This document shows positions 43,271 to 52,321 of a DNA stretch of 64,000 nt, piece by piece. This DNA comes from Gottfriedia sp002574545. Lineage in GTDB: Bacteria; Bacillota; Bacilli; Bacillales; Bacillaceae_G. The translations under genes and the position numbers were made by a program. Position 1 is the first letter of the stretch. Every line of letters begins with the position of its first letter. The notes under the pieces were generated by a model, which worked only from the letters and a program-made list of their open reading frames with translations, was not told the origin of the DNA and did not search any database. The stretch lies in NCBI GenBank assembly GCA_052180195.1, contig CP197469.1, one strand, 5' to 3'.

Positions 43271-45091
43271 ATGCTAGAACAAAAAGCTGTAAAAAAATTA
43301 CCAACTAGAAGTGAAGTTCAAGAAGAATTAACTTGGAAGTTGGAAGATATTTATGAAACGGATGAAGTATGGGAAGCAGAGTATAAAAAAGTACTTGAAT
43401 TAATCCCATCATTTTCAGAGTTTAAAGGTAAATTAGGTGAGTCATCACAAACACTTTTAAATGCATTAAAAAAGCAGGATGAAATTTCGTTTTTATTAGG
43501 TAAATTGTATACATACTCTCATATGCGTTACGATCAAGATACAACAAATTCTAAATACCAAGCTTTAGATGATCGAGCAAAAAATCTGTATACTAAAGCA
43601 GGAAGTGCAATGTCATACTTTGTGCCTGAGTTATTAACCATTTCAGAAGATACATTGAAGAAATTTATTGAAGAAAATGATGAACTGAAATTGTACAAGC
43701 ATTCTTTAGAAGAAATTTTAAAGCAAAAACCACATGTTCTTTCAGCAGCTGAAGAGGAAATTATGGCACAAGCTTCTGAAGTGCTATCTGCTTCTAGTAA
43801 TACGTTTGGAATGTTAAATAATGCGGATTTAAAATTTCCGACGATTGAAGATGAGAATGGTGAAGAAGTAGAAATCACACATGGTCGTTATATTCACTTT
43901 TTAGAAAGTGCAGATCGTCGTGTTCGTAAAGAAGCTTTTGAAGCGGTTTATCATACGTATGATGCGTATAAAAACACATTTGCGAGTACGTTAAGTGGTG
44001 CTGTAAAAAAAGATAATTTCAAAGCAAAAGTTAGAAAATATGATAATGCTCGTCAAGCAGCATTAAGTAATAATGAAATACCTGAAATTGTTTATGATCA
44101 ATTAGTTTCAACTGTAAATGAGCATTTAAATTTATTACATCGTTATATTGGAATTCGTAAAAAAGCGTTAAAACTTGATGAAATTCATATGTATGACTTA
44201 TTTACTCCATTAGTGGAAGAAGTAAAAATGGAAGTAAAGTATGAAGAAGCAAAAGAAATTTTAGTAAAGGCTTTAAAACCATTAGGTGATGAATACATTG
44301 AAATCTTAAAAGAAGCGTATGAGAACCGCTGGGTAGATGTAGTAGAAAACAAAGGAAAACGTAGTGGTGCATACTCTTCTGGCGCGTATGGTACAAATCC
44401 ATATATCCTAATGAACTGGCAGGATAATGTAAATAATTTATTTACATTAGCACATGAATTTGGTCATTCAGTGCATAGTTATCATACTCGTAAAAATCAA
44501 CCTTATGTATACGGAGATTACTCAATCTTCGTAGCTGAAGTTGCGTCTACTTGTAATGAAGCACTTTTAAATGATTATCTACTAAAAAATACAGATGATC
44601 CTAAGCAAAGACTTTATTTACTAAATCACTATTTAGAGACTTTTAGAGGAACTGTATTCCGTCAAACAATGTTTGCAGAGTTTGAACATCAAATTCACGT
44701 ATTAGCTCAAAATGGAGAGGCATTAACGCCTGACTTATTAACGAAAACATATTACGAGCTTAATAAAAAATATTTTGGTGACGAGATCGTCATCGATGAG
44801 CTAATTGGTTTAGAATGGAGTAGAATTCCGCATTTCTATTACAATTATTATGTTTACCAATATGCAACAGGCTTTAGTGCAGCGACAGCACTTTCAAAAC
44901 AAATTTTAGAAGAAGGTGAACCAGCAGTTGAAAGATACTTAGGCTTCTTAAAAGCGGGAAGCTCGGATTATCCAATTGAAGTATTGAAAAAAGCTGGTGT
45001 TGATATGACTTCTTCACAACCAATCGTAGAAGCATTGAAAGTATTTGAAGAAATGTTAAACGAAATGGAAGAACTTTTATTTAACGAATAA
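43271..45091 (+). CDS. pepF: Oligoendopeptidase F
   Basis: A 606-residue M3-family zinc metallopeptidase. HEFGH (395-399) is the zinc site, with the third ligand in AEVASTCNEALL about 25 residues later. The N-terminal PTRSEVQEELTWKLEDIYET is typical of PepF. It cleaves 7-17-residue oligopeptides in the cytosol. In B. subtilis YjbG modulates sporulation-related peptides. AGGGGGAT precedes the ATG. It sits upstream of roxS and yjbH as in B. subtilis. Confidence 0.95.
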   Translation: MLEQKAVKKLPTRSEVQEELTWKLEDIYETDEVWEAEYKKVLELIPSFSEFKGKLGESSQTLLNALKKQDEISFLLGKLYTYSHMRYDQDTTNSKYQALDDRAKNLYTKAGSAMSYFVPELLTISEDTLKKFIEENDELKLYKHSLEEILKQKPHVLSAAEEEIMAQASEVLSASSNTFGMLNNADLKFPTIEDENGEEVEITHGRYIHFLESADRRVRKEAFEAVYHTYDAYKNTFASTLSGAVKKDNFKAKVRKYDNARQAALSNNEIPEIVYDQLVSTVNEHLNLLHRYIGIRKKALKLDEIHMYDLFTPLVEEVKMEVKYEEAKEILVKALKPLGDEYIEILKEAYENRWVDVVENKGKRSGAYSSGAYGTNPYILMNWQDNVNNLFTLAHEFGHSVHSYHTRKNQPYVYGDYSIFVAEVASTCNEALLNDYLLKNTDDPKQRLYLLNHYLETFRGTVFRQTMFAEFEHQIHVLAQNGEALTPDLLTKTYYELNKKYFGDEIVIDELIGLEWSRIPHFYYNYYVYQYATGFSAATALSKQILEEGEPAVERYLGFLKAGSSDYPIEVLKKAGVDMTSSQPIVEALKVFEEMLNEMEELLFNE

Positions 45092-45094
45092 TTT

Positions 45095-45141
45095 ACGTAA
45101 ACAAACACATGTAGTATCTAGCTATATGTGTTTGTTTCTTT
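45095..45141 (+). terminator. Terminator of pepF
   Basis: AAACAAACACAT / ATGTGTTTGTTT stem with a 15-base loop followed by a T-rich stretch. Confidence 0.75.
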
Positions 45142-45205
45142 ATTTTTATTCTGACTATTCCCACCTACTATTTTGTGTCTAAAATGTGAAATATTTCTCA
45201 AACGG

Positions 45206-45234
45206 TTGCCAAACTCTAAAATAAATTGTATTAT
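45206..45234 (+). promoter_or_regulatory. Sigma-A promoter of roxS
   Basis: TTGCCA (45206-45211), 17-base spacer, TATTAT (45229-45234), giving a start near 45241. Confidence 0.8.
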
Positions 45235-45239
45235 AAGGG

Positions 45240-45255
45240 TGTGAATTACTTCACA
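45240..45255. promoter_or_regulatory. Rex operator at the roxS start
   Basis: TGTGAATTACTTCACA fits the Rex consensus TTGTGAAnnnnTTCACAA except at the outermost positions. It covers the transcription start. B. subtilis RoxS is known to be repressed by the NADH sensor Rex, so placement and expectation agree. Confidence 0.78.
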
Positions 45256-45356
45256 AACACAAATACCCCTTTGTTGAACGTGAAAATTTCTCCCATCCCC
45301 TTGATGTAAATTATTACATCAAAAAAAAGACCTAGTGAATGCTAGGTCTTTTTTTG
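45241..45356 (+). ncRNA. roxS: RoxS (RsaE) regulatory small RNA
   Basis: A promoter, a C-rich core and a terminator define an RNA of about 115 nucleotides, the size of B. subtilis RoxS. The core carries ACCCCTTTGTT and, further on, TTTCTCCCATCCCCTT, the unpaired C-rich motifs by which RsaE/RoxS pairs with ribosome binding sites of TCA-cycle and redox mRNAs. A small palindromic hairpin (TGATGTAA...TTACATCA) and the terminator AAAGACCTAG/CTAGGTCTTT follow. The location between pepF and yjbH is the conserved roxS locus. The terminator is bidirectional and also ends yjbH. Confidence 0.9.
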
Positions 45357-45361
45357 TTTAG

Positions 45362-46234
45362 TTAAACAACATACTGATAATAAATATGGTTTTTTTGGAC
45401 AATTTTCCTCACTTTTCTACGTAGAATTAATTTTTTTAATTCTAACTCCATACATTGAGTCGATTGTTCGTAAATCATACATAATTCTTTAATCGTAACA
45501 AATGGTTGGAATTTAATAAATTCAGCTAAATCAGGTAGTTCTCGTTTTTCTAACTTCGTATTAGTCATTAGTTCTAATATTTTTACATAAGTTTCATAGC
45601 TTTCAAAACCAGAAACCTTCAAACCTTCTTCTTCAATATTTTCATTAAAAAATACAACGCTTGGAATTTCTGTTACATGCATTTCTTTCGTAACTTTAAT
45701 ATCGCATTGCAAAGCTTTAATAGAGTGGGTACTGTGTAAATCTTCCATAAACTCTTTTACATCAATATTTATATCTTTAGCACATTCGATAAGTACATCT
45801 TGATCTGTAATGTCTAAATCTTTCAAGAAATAATATTCTTGTAACTTTTTTAAGTAATTAACGCCAGCAACTCTTCCTTGAAGTTCAGCAGCTTTTATTG
45901 CAATTGCAGAGTAGTATGGGTATAGCTCTTTATTATCAATCCATAAGTGGTCGTCACAAAGGATATCCGATCTGCTAGCTGTCTTCTCCCATACGAATGA
46001 AAGTTGAGAAGGTCGTTTTTCTAATAGTTTTTTAGTTGTGTAATATCGATTAACTGGAATATAAGTAGATGAGAAATATTGACCATATTCTATGTGGAAC
46101 TTTTTTAATATTGTACTAAAATCCCAACAATTTCTACAAAGTGGATCTATGAATACATACAATTCAATCGATTTTTTTGTACAATTCTGCTCGGGAAGCG
46201 TGATTGATTCTTTTTTATATTGTTTGCCATTCAT
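45362..46234 (-). CDS. yjbH: YjbH/SpxH, adaptor for ClpXP degradation of Spx
   Basis: 290 residues from the ATG at 46234 after AAGGGTGA. An in-frame GTG nine bases upstream overlaps that site. The N-terminal thioredoxin/DsbA-like domain has FIDPLCRNCW with a CxxC (about 33-36). The C-terminal part ends in a winged-helix-like segment rich in Lys. YjbH presents Spx to ClpXP and is inactivated on aggregation under disulphide stress. Its partner Spx is encoded at 38.1 kb. Confidence 0.93.
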   Translation of the reverse strand: MNGKQYKKESITLPEQNCTKKSIELYVFIDPLCRNCWDFSTILKKFHIEYGQYFSSTYIPVNRYYTTKKLLEKRPSQLSFVWEKTASRSDILCDDHLWIDNKELYPYYSAIAIKAAELQGRVAGVNYLKKLQEYYFLKDLDITDQDVLIECAKDINIDVKEFMEDLHSTHSIKALQCDIKVTKEMHVTEIPSVVFFNENIEEEGLKVSGFESYETYVKILELMTNTKLEKRELPDLAEFIKFQPFVTIKELCMIYEQSTQCMELELKKLILRRKVRKIVQKNHIYYQYVV

Positions 46235-46551
46235 ATATTTCACCCTTAATGCAATTCATACGTCCGTACTATAACAGACATGAAAATTAATTTGTAAGAT
46301 ATAACACGTTTGTTCTCTAATGGTATTGTAGCAACGGAAAGTTAATATTTCAAATATGATGCTCTATTTTTCTTTAATCTATTAATATTTTCTTAATACA
46401 TTTGATGAAGGCAATAAGAAGAGGGGCTAGAGAAGTGTAAACGAGAATAAAGTCTGTTCTCAATTAAGATTTCAGAATCGGTCAGAAATGCAAATGAAAT
46501 TTGAGAAACGATGCTATTTTCTCATAAAACGGATTGCTAAAATACCTCATA

Positions 46552-46592
46552 CAAAAATACGCCGAAAGATACCATTTAAGTTTCTCCGGCGT
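46552..46592 (-). terminator. Terminator of yjbK
   Basis: On the minus strand ACGCCG / CGGCGT arms with inner GAGA/CTTT pairing, followed by ATTTTTG. The preceding 300 bases toward yjbH contain no gene I can support. Confidence 0.65.
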
Positions 46593-46616
46593 TTAATCAA
46601 AAATAATGTTAAGGTC

Positions 46617-47207
46617 TCAATTAGCTTGATGACCTTGTTTTACATTAAAAAAGCGTCTAATTTTATTTAATGTTTTTCGCTGAGGGATTTGATGCTTTTC
46701 TAACAGATTGATAAATTGTTGTTTACCAATATTTTCGTCCGTAACTTCGAATTCTAACTCATAATCCTCGTGATTTAAATACGTACTGTGATCTAAAACT
46801 AAGAGTCCATCTTCATACGGTAATTCTACTCTGTTTGTTGTTAAATCACCTATTAAAACTAGGGAATTTAAGTTTAAGTTAGCTTCTTTGATATATTCTT
46901 TAACTTCTCCTTCTGGAAGTATATATGTTTTTAGCATGGCCGATGCTTCAGGTTCACTAATTTTTTGATTAATTTCTAAATGTCCGACTGCTTGTTTTAT
47001 TTTTAAAGTTAAAGTAAATGAAGTTCGGGACTTTTTGCGGATTCTTAGCGCTCCACCATGTTCTTTAATAGCAAAATCAGGTGTTTCAAAATAATAGTTA
47101 GTTTGTAATTGGAAACTTGACTCGTTTATTTTGAAATAAGATTTTAGCTTTTCAAATTCCTCTTTTGTTAATAAGTTCTTAAATTCAATTTCAATTTCTT
47201 TTGCCAT
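46617..47207 (-). CDS. yjbK: YjbK, CYTH-domain protein
   Basis: 196 residues from the ATG at 47207, preceded by AAAGGAG. The longer frame to 47321 lacks support. The ExExK signature KEIEIEFKNLL (2-12) and alternating charged strands (GALRIRKK, TLTLKIKQ) form the CYTH triphosphate tunnel. It probably hydrolyses tripolyphosphate or another triphosphate. Divergent from yjbL as in B. subtilis, next to the alarmone synthetase relQ. Confidence 0.9.
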   Translation of the reverse strand: MAKEIEIEFKNLLTKEEFEKLKSYFKINESSFQLQTNYYFETPDFAIKEHGGALRIRKKSRTSFTLTLKIKQAVGHLEINQKISEPEASAMLKTYILPEGEVKEYIKEANLNLNSLVLIGDLTTNRVELPYEDGLLVLDHSTYLNHEDYELEFEVTDENIGKQQFINLLEKHQIPQRKTLNKIRRFFNVKQGHQAN

Positions 47208-47342
47208 AATGGACTCCTTTATTTTTAGGATTATTTTTGTGATTGAATGTGCAAGTCTTCGTCTATTTTCTATTTGATATGTTACAATAGAAATGGTCAA
47301 ATTTAAATAAAATACATACATTAAAAGGTTGAGGTTTTAGTG

Positions 47343-47723
47343 ATGAGAAAAATGCTTGAAATAAATGGAATAAATATAAATGAAGATGGTTTATTTCTGT
47401 TGATCGACGAAACAAAAATGAATTTAGAACAGTGTCATGAAGTAGGTACAATGATTGCAGACTCAGACCAAAGTTCACTTTTGTATATATTAGAAGAAAA
47501 TGAAGAATTTGTATATGTTACAGTTCCTTATAAATATTGGTCGGACTTGAAAAAAGCAATTGATCAAAATTTAAACGTATTTTTAAAAGCTGGTGAAAAG
47601 AGTCTTTCACTAAATAATTGGAATGAAGAGTTAACTTATTTAATCCAAAATGTTGAAGGTAATTTTAACTATGGAGAAGAATTTGTTAAGCAAGTTCAAA
47701 GTGCATTTTTAGAAGAGAAGTAA
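47343..47723 (+). CDS. yjbL: YjbL protein
   Basis: A 126-residue acidic protein of unknown function in the yjbL position. The ATG at 47343 stands eight bases after TTGAGG. No membrane helix, signal peptide or enzymatic motif. It contains DQSSLLYILEENEEFVYVTV. The gene ends 15 bases before relQ, so it is probably the first gene of yjbL-relQ-nadF-yjbO. Confidence 0.85.
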   Translation: MRKMLEINGININEDGLFLLIDETKMNLEQCHEVGTMIADSDQSSLLYILEENEEFVYVTVPYKYWSDLKKAIDQNLNVFLKAGEKSLSLNNWNEELTYLIQNVEGNFNYGEEFVKQVQSAFLEEK

Positions 47724-47738
47724 GTTGGTGGTGATTGG

Positions 47739-48362
47739 ATGAACGGTCAATGGGAAAGTTTTTTAGCACCTTATGAACAAGCAGTAAGTGAATTGAAAGT
47801 TAAGTTAAAAGGGATTAGAAAACAGTTTGAAGAAACTAATCAACACTCTCCAATTGAGTTTGTAACCGGGAGAGTTAAGCCTATTCACAGCATTGTTAAT
47901 AAGACAATAAGAAAAGGTATTCCGTTAGCGAATTTAGAAACTGAATTACAGGATATTGCCGGTCTTAGAATGATGTGCCAATTTGTAGAAGATATTAAGA
48001 ATGTAGTTGAGCTTCTTCGCAAACGTAAAGATTTTACAATTGTAGAAGAGCGAGATTATATAACAAATAAAAAAGTTAGTGGTTATCGTTCTTATCATGT
48101 AGTTGTTGAATATCCAGTTCAAACAATTGAAGGTGAGCGAAAAGTTTTAGTTGAAATTCAAATAAGAACACTTGCGATGAATTTTTGGGCAACAATAGAG
48201 CATTCTTTAAATTATAAGTATAAAGGGAAATATCCTGAAAATATTCATGAACGATTACAAAGAGCGGCTGAAGCAGCGTTTCTTTTAGACGAAGAAATGT
48301 CTCTTATTCGCGGCGAAATTCAAGAAGCGCAAGCGGAGTTTTCGAAAAAAAACGACCAATAA
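47739..48362 (+). CDS. relQ: RelQ (SAS1), small alarmone synthetase
   Basis: A 207-residue single-domain (p)ppGpp synthetase (B. subtilis YjbM/SasB). It transfers pyrophosphate from ATP to GDP/GTP. Typical segments are IEFVTGRVKPIHSIVNKTIR (about 40-59), DIAGLRMMCQF (about 73-83), GYRSYHVVVEYP (about 115-126) and the catalytic VEIQIRTLAMNFWATIEHSL (about 137-156). It lacks hydrolase, TGS and ACT domains. The ribosome binding site is GGTGGTGA. Co-transcribed with nadF 15 bases downstream. Confidence 0.95.
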   Translation: MNGQWESFLAPYEQAVSELKVKLKGIRKQFEETNQHSPIEFVTGRVKPIHSIVNKTIRKGIPLANLETELQDIAGLRMMCQFVEDIKNVVELLRKRKDFTIVEERDYITNKKVSGYRSYHVVVEYPVQTIEGERKVLVEIQIRTLAMNFWATIEHSLNYKYKGKYPENIHERLQRAAEAAFLLDEEMSLIRGEIQEAQAEFSKKNDQ

Positions 48363-48377
48363 GGAAAGGGCGAGAAA

Positions 48378-49169
48378 ATGAAATTCGTAATTATGTCTAA
48401 GGGCGATCAAGAGTCCAATGAACTGACGAAACGAATGAGAGATTATTTAGAGAGTTTTAATTTTAAATATGATGAAGATGATCCTGAAATTGCTATATCT
48501 GTAGGTGGTGATGGGACGTTACTTCATGCTTTTCATAATTACACTCATCTTCTCGATAAAGTATCTTTCGTGGGGGTTCATACTGGGCATTTGGGGTTTT
48601 ATGCTGATTGGGTACCAAGTGAAGTAGAGAAACTTGTTATTGCGATTGCGAAGACTCCATTTCAAGTAGTTGAATATCCTTTATTGGAAGTCATCATCCG
48701 TTATAAAGATGGAAGAAAAGAAATGCAAACCTTAGCTTTAAATGAATGTACAATAAAAGGTCTTGAAGGTACATTAGTAATTGATGTTGAAATAAAAGGT
48801 CAGCATTTCGAGACATTTAGAGGTGACGGTCTTTGTATTTCTACACCTTCAGGTAGTACAGCGTATAATAAAGCACTTGGTGGAGCGATTATTCATCCTT
48901 CAATTGAAGCGATTCAAATTGCTGAAATGGCTTCAATTAATAATCGAGTTTTCCGCACAATAGGTTCACCTCTTGTTTTACCTAAACATCATACTTGTTT
49001 ACTTAAACCTGTAAGAAACGCAAATTTTCAAATTACATTAGATCATAAAACAATCGTACATCAAGATGTTAAATCGATTCAATGTCGAGTTGCTCATGAA
49101 AAAGTACGCTTTGCACGATTTAGACCTTTTCCATTTTGGAAACGTGTCGTTGATTCTTTTGTTAAATAA
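48378..49169 (+). CDS. nadK: NAD kinase
   Basis: A 263-residue NAD kinase (B. subtilis NadF, formerly PpnK) that phosphorylates NAD to NADP with ATP or polyphosphate. GGDGT (43-47) carries the catalytic Asp. NECTIKG and STPSGSTAYNKALGGA form the NAD site. GGAAAGGGCG precedes the ATG. Conserved yjbM-yjbN-yjbO order. Confidence 0.96.
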   Translation: MKFVIMSKGDQESNELTKRMRDYLESFNFKYDEDDPEIAISVGGDGTLLHAFHNYTHLLDKVSFVGVHTGHLGFYADWVPSEVEKLVIAIAKTPFQVVEYPLLEVIIRYKDGRKEMQTLALNECTIKGLEGTLVIDVEIKGQHFETFRGDGLCISTPSGSTAYNKALGGAIIHPSIEAIQIAEMASINNRVFRTIGSPLVLPKHHTCLLKPVRNANFQITLDHKTIVHQDVKSIQCRVAHEKVRFARFRPFPFWKRVVDSFVK

Positions 49170-49183
49170 AAATGGTGAAGTAT

Positions 49184-50071
49184 ATGAAGCAATTTAGTTT
49201 ATCATGGGAAGTAAAAAAAGAGCATAATGGAATTTTACTTAGAGAGTTTCTTAAATTAAAGGAGCTCTCTAAACGTGCTCTCACAGATATAAAATTTCAA
49301 GGTGGAAAGATTACAGTAAATGGTGAAGAAAAAACTGTACGTACTATTTTAAAAGAATTAGATCATGTACAAATCTATTTTCCGATTGAGAAACCAAGTG
49401 AGGACCTTATAGCTGAAAATATTCCATTTGAAATTGTTTATGAAGATGATGCTGTATTGGTTATTAATAAACCTTTTGGAATACCAAGTATACCTTCTAG
49501 AGAGCATCCTAATGGCACTCTTGCAAATGGATTATTATTTTATTATCAATCAATAGGATTACAATCGACCATTCATATTGTAACTCGATTAGACAAAGAT
49601 ACTTCGGGATTAATGCTAGTTGCAAAAAACCGATATATTCATTATTTGTTTTCGAAAAATGAGTTAAAAAATGTACAAAGAAAGTATTTAGCGATTGTTC
49701 ATGGACAATTGAATGGCACTGTAGGGGTAATACGAGCAAAGATTGCTAGGAAAAGTGATAGTATTATTGAGAGAATTGTTTCAGAAGAGGGACAAGAAGC
49801 AATCACTCATTATAAAGTACTTGAAGTAAAGAAAGACTACTCAGTTGTTGAATTAGAATTAGAAACAGGTCGAACACATCAAATTCGGGTTCATATGTCT
49901 TCGATTGGGCATCCATTAATCGGAGATGATTTATATGGAGGTAATACTGATCGTTTAAAAAGACAAGCATTGCATAGTTATCAATTATCATTTATTCATC
50001 CGATTGATCATTCGAAAAAAAACTTTGAAATCGCTTTACCTGTTGATATAAAAAGTTTATTGGAAGCGTGA
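49184..50071 (+). CDS. YjbO, RluA-family pseudouridine synthase
   Basis: About 295 residues. I use the ATG at 49184 (GGTGA upstream). An in-frame ATG at 49172 lacks a site. An S4-like N-terminal region (LREFLKLKELSKRALTDIKF) precedes the catalytic domain with VTRLDKDTSGLML, whose Asp (about 137) is the RluA-family nucleophile. LETGRTHQIRVHM is also conserved. It modifies uridine in rRNA, with sites not predictable from sequence. Last gene of the yjbL-relQ-nadK run. Confidence 0.92.
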   Translation: MKQFSLSWEVKKEHNGILLREFLKLKELSKRALTDIKFQGGKITVNGEEKTVRTILKELDHVQIYFPIEKPSEDLIAENIPFEIVYEDDAVLVINKPFGIPSIPSREHPNGTLANGLLFYYQSIGLQSTIHIVTRLDKDTSGLMLVAKNRYIHYLFSKNELKNVQRKYLAIVHGQLNGTVGVIRAKIARKSDSIIERIVSEEGQEAITHYKVLEVKKDYSVVELELETGRTHQIRVHMSSIGHPLIGDDLYGGNTDRLKRQALHSYQLSFIHPIDHSKKNFEIALPVDIKSLLEA

Positions 50072-50110
50072 ATGTCAAGTAATAAAATTGTCTAAAATTT
50101 GAATAATTTA

Positions 50111-50139
50111 TTGACAATATATGAATAATAGATTATTTT
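50111..50139 (+). promoter_or_regulatory. Promoter of a candidate small RNA
   Basis: A perfect TTGACA (50111-50116), a 17-base spacer and a weaker -10, TATTTT (50134-50139). No coding sequence follows on this strand before the terminator at 50252. Confidence 0.5.
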
Positions 50140-50145
50140 TAGTAT

Positions 50146-50252
50146 GTAGTGTTTCTCCATGGGGATGGAAGAGACTAATATATTAAGCTGATAAGTGAGC
50201 GCTTACATTATCAGCAAAAAAGTAGGTTCCGATCTGAAACCTACTTTTTTTT
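50146..50252 (+). ncRNA. Candidate small RNA between yjbO and prpE
   Basis: The promoter above leads into a segment of about 107 bases that contains no ORF but three possible hairpins: CCAT/ATGG near 50160, CTGATAA/TTATCAG enclosing GTGAGCGCTTAC (50189-50214), and the terminator AAAAGTAGGTT/AACCTACTTTT with a T run (50216-50252). The terminator is bidirectional and also ends prpE. It might also simply be the yjbO terminator with an incidental promoter. Confidence 0.45.
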
Positions 50253-50274
50253 GTATCTATTTAAGCTAACTTTC

Positions 50275-51033
50275 CTAAACTCTGCTTTCATTCTCTTCAT
50301 AAAAACTAAATTTTTCTTCAATGTATGGCATGGAAGATTGTACTTGGGTATATTTCCGTTCTGGATACGAAAATGCTGTTAGTTTACCACCAAAGACTGC
50401 GCCAGTATCAATATTAATTGTATTATTTAATTCTCTTGGTTCCTTAATTGGGGTATGACCGTAAACAATTAATGCTTTACCTTTATACTCTTTAGCCCAA
50501 TCTTTTCTAACAGGCATTCCGTTTGGAAGTACTTCTCCATTTATATCTCCATATAATACAAATGTTTTAACATTATTTGAATGCTTACCAATCATATCTT
50601 CACGTATACCCGCATGACTCACAACTAATTTACCATTGTCCAAAACATTATATAGAGGGGAGCCTTCATAAAGTTTTTGAAACGACGTCTGATAATGGCT
50701 TCGCTCTTTACTACTAACTGACTCCAATTCAGCAACTGTCGTTTCTAGCCCATGTTGAATTTTTACATTGCGACCAAGAAAATAACGATAAAGTTTATTA
50801 CAATGATTCCCTGGTGAATAATGTGCTTTCTTATGCTTTATCACAAGTTCATATACTACTTTTATTACTGCAAGTGAATTAGGTCCCCGATCTGTTAAAT
50901 CACCAACAAAAACTAATTTACGATTCTCAGGATTAACAGGAATATTATTCTCCCATAAATAGCCAAGTTTTTTAGTTAATTCAACAAATTCATCGTAACA
51001 ACCATGAATATCACCTATAATATCGTATTTCAT
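50275..51033 (-). CDS. prpE: PrpE, bis(5'-nucleosyl)-tetraphosphatase
   Basis: 252 residues with the metallophosphatase motifs GDIHGCYDEF (about 7-16), VGDLTDRGPNS (about 43-53), GNHCNKL (about 75) and SHAGIRE. PrpE hydrolyses diadenosine tetraphosphate asymmetrically and in B. subtilis dephosphorylates GerP-type and germination-related targets. AAGGATTG precedes the ATG. Conserved position after yjbO. Confidence 0.93.
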   Translation of the reverse strand: MKYDIIGDIHGCYDEFVELTKKLGYLWENNIPVNPENRKLVFVGDLTDRGPNSLAVIKVVYELVIKHKKAHYSPGNHCNKLYRYFLGRNVKIQHGLETTVAELESVSSKERSHYQTSFQKLYEGSPLYNVLDNGKLVVSHAGIREDMIGKHSNNVKTFVLYGDINGEVLPNGMPVRKDWAKEYKGKALIVYGHTPIKEPRELNNTINIDTGAVFGGKLTAFSYPERKYTQVQSSMPYIEEKFSFYEENESRV

Positions 51034-51097
51034 TCTATCAATCCTTTTTTCAAGTAATAATGGTAGTATGTCCTAAAAATAGCAACGTCTATAGTAA

Positions 51098-51144
51098 AAA
51101 ACAGGGATAAAGATCTTCATTTGATCTTTATCCCTGTCTTTTTA
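51098..51144 (-). terminator. Terminator of rodA
   Basis: ACAGGGATAAAGATC / GATCTTTATCCCTGT long stem followed on the minus strand by TTTTTTA. Confidence 0.88.
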
Positions 51145-51157
51145 TATCTCGACTCTA

Positions 51158-52321
51158 TTAGTCAAACATATACTTATTTGTTCTTGATCTTACATTAAGG
51201 ATGAACCCTATTGCTAGAAGGTTTGTTGCTAGAGAGCTTCCTCCGTAACTTACGAATGGTAGAGTGATCCCTGTAATCGGTAGTAGACCAATTGTCATAC
51301 CGATATTTTGGAAAATCTGGAAAGTAAACATTCCGACTACACCAGCACAAAGATAGCTACCAAATTTGTCATTACTTTCTAAAGCAATATGAATCATTCG
51401 ATAAATCAATAAGAAGAATAATGAAATGACTACACTTGCTCCAATGAACCCATATTGTTCACATATTACTGTAAAAATAAAATCTGTGTGTGGTTCAGGG
51501 AAGTATGCTTCGCCGTTTTGGAACCCTTTACCTGTTAGTAAACCAGAACCCGCTGCCATTAGTGCCTGAGTAAGCTGATAACCTTGTGAAGGGTATTCAT
51601 AAGGCGCTAACCATCCATAAAAACGATTTAACTGGTATTCTTCAAGCACATGTGATGTGAAAAATTCAAAATGATAAAAGTATAGATAAACCATGAAAGC
51701 ACCAAGACCAATCGTTAATCCAACTAGTCCAAGAATATAACGCCAACGTATACCAGAAATTAAAATCATTGTTGCGATAATTGCACACATAACCATTGTA
51801 TTTCCTAAGTCAGGCTCTTTGGCAATCAATAGTAGTGGTGGCAATGAAATACCGAATATTTTACCTAAAAGTAAAATATCTTCTCTCTTTCCACGAACAG
51901 CGTACATTTCATTATGTCTTGAAATAATTGTTCCTAAAATAATGATCATAAAAATTTTCATTAATTCAGATGGTTGGAAGTTACCAACACCAGGTATGGT
52001 GTACCATGCAGTTGCACCTTTAATGGTCTTAGCACCTGGAACATGCAGTTCCAATCCTAGTAGAAGGAGTAATCCAAAACCATACATATACCAAATAACA
52101 TTTTTATATCGATCAAAATCAATAATCATAATAAAGGCGATACCAACAAGCCCAATGATATACCATTTAATTTGTTGTGCAGCGAAATTGATGTTTCTTA
52201 GATTTGCAGGAAGGCTTGGCATTGCACTAGTAATTGCAAGATAACTTACAACGGCAATACAAAAAAGAATAAAAAGTAATTTAAAATCAATTTGAAAGGG
52301 AGATGTACGGTCTTCCTTCAT
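51158..52321 (-). CDS. rodA: RodA/FtsW-type SEDS glycosyltransferase
   Basis: A 387-residue SEDS protein with ten membrane helices that polymerises lipid II during cell elongation or sporulation. Typical features are FQPSELMKIFMII, the catalytic-Asp region KEPDLGNTMVM, AYFPEPHTDFIFTVICEQYG and the C-terminal TGITLPFVSYGGSSL. The sequence is closer to RodA than FtsW, though paralogues exist in Bacilli. GAGAGGTGA precedes the ATG. It is inserted here relative to B. subtilis gene order (the tenA-thi cluster is absent). Confidence 0.92.
   Translation of the reverse strand: MKEDRTSPFQIDFKLLFILFCIAVVSYLAITSAMPSLPANLRNINFAAQQIKWYIIGLVGIAFIMIIDFDRYKNVIWYMYGFGLLLLLGLELHVPGAKTIKGATAWYTIPGVGNFQPSELMKIFMIIILGTIISRHNEMYAVRGKREDILLLGKIFGISLPPLLLIAKEPDLGNTMVMCAIIATMILISGIRWRYILGLVGLTIGLGAFMVYLYFYHFEFFTSHVLEEYQLNRFYGWLAPYEYPSQGYQLTQALMAAGSGLLTGKGFQNGEAYFPEPHTDFIFTVICEQYGFIGASVVISLFFLLIYRMIHIALESNDKFGSYLCAGVVGMFTFQIFQNIGMTIGLLPITGITLPFVSYGGSSLATNLLAIGFILNVRSRTNKYMFD

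Noticed and set aside
46488..46670. Plus-strand 60-codon basic ORF.
   Set aside because: It overlaps the yjbK terminator and the yjbK 3' end, with no ribosome binding site.
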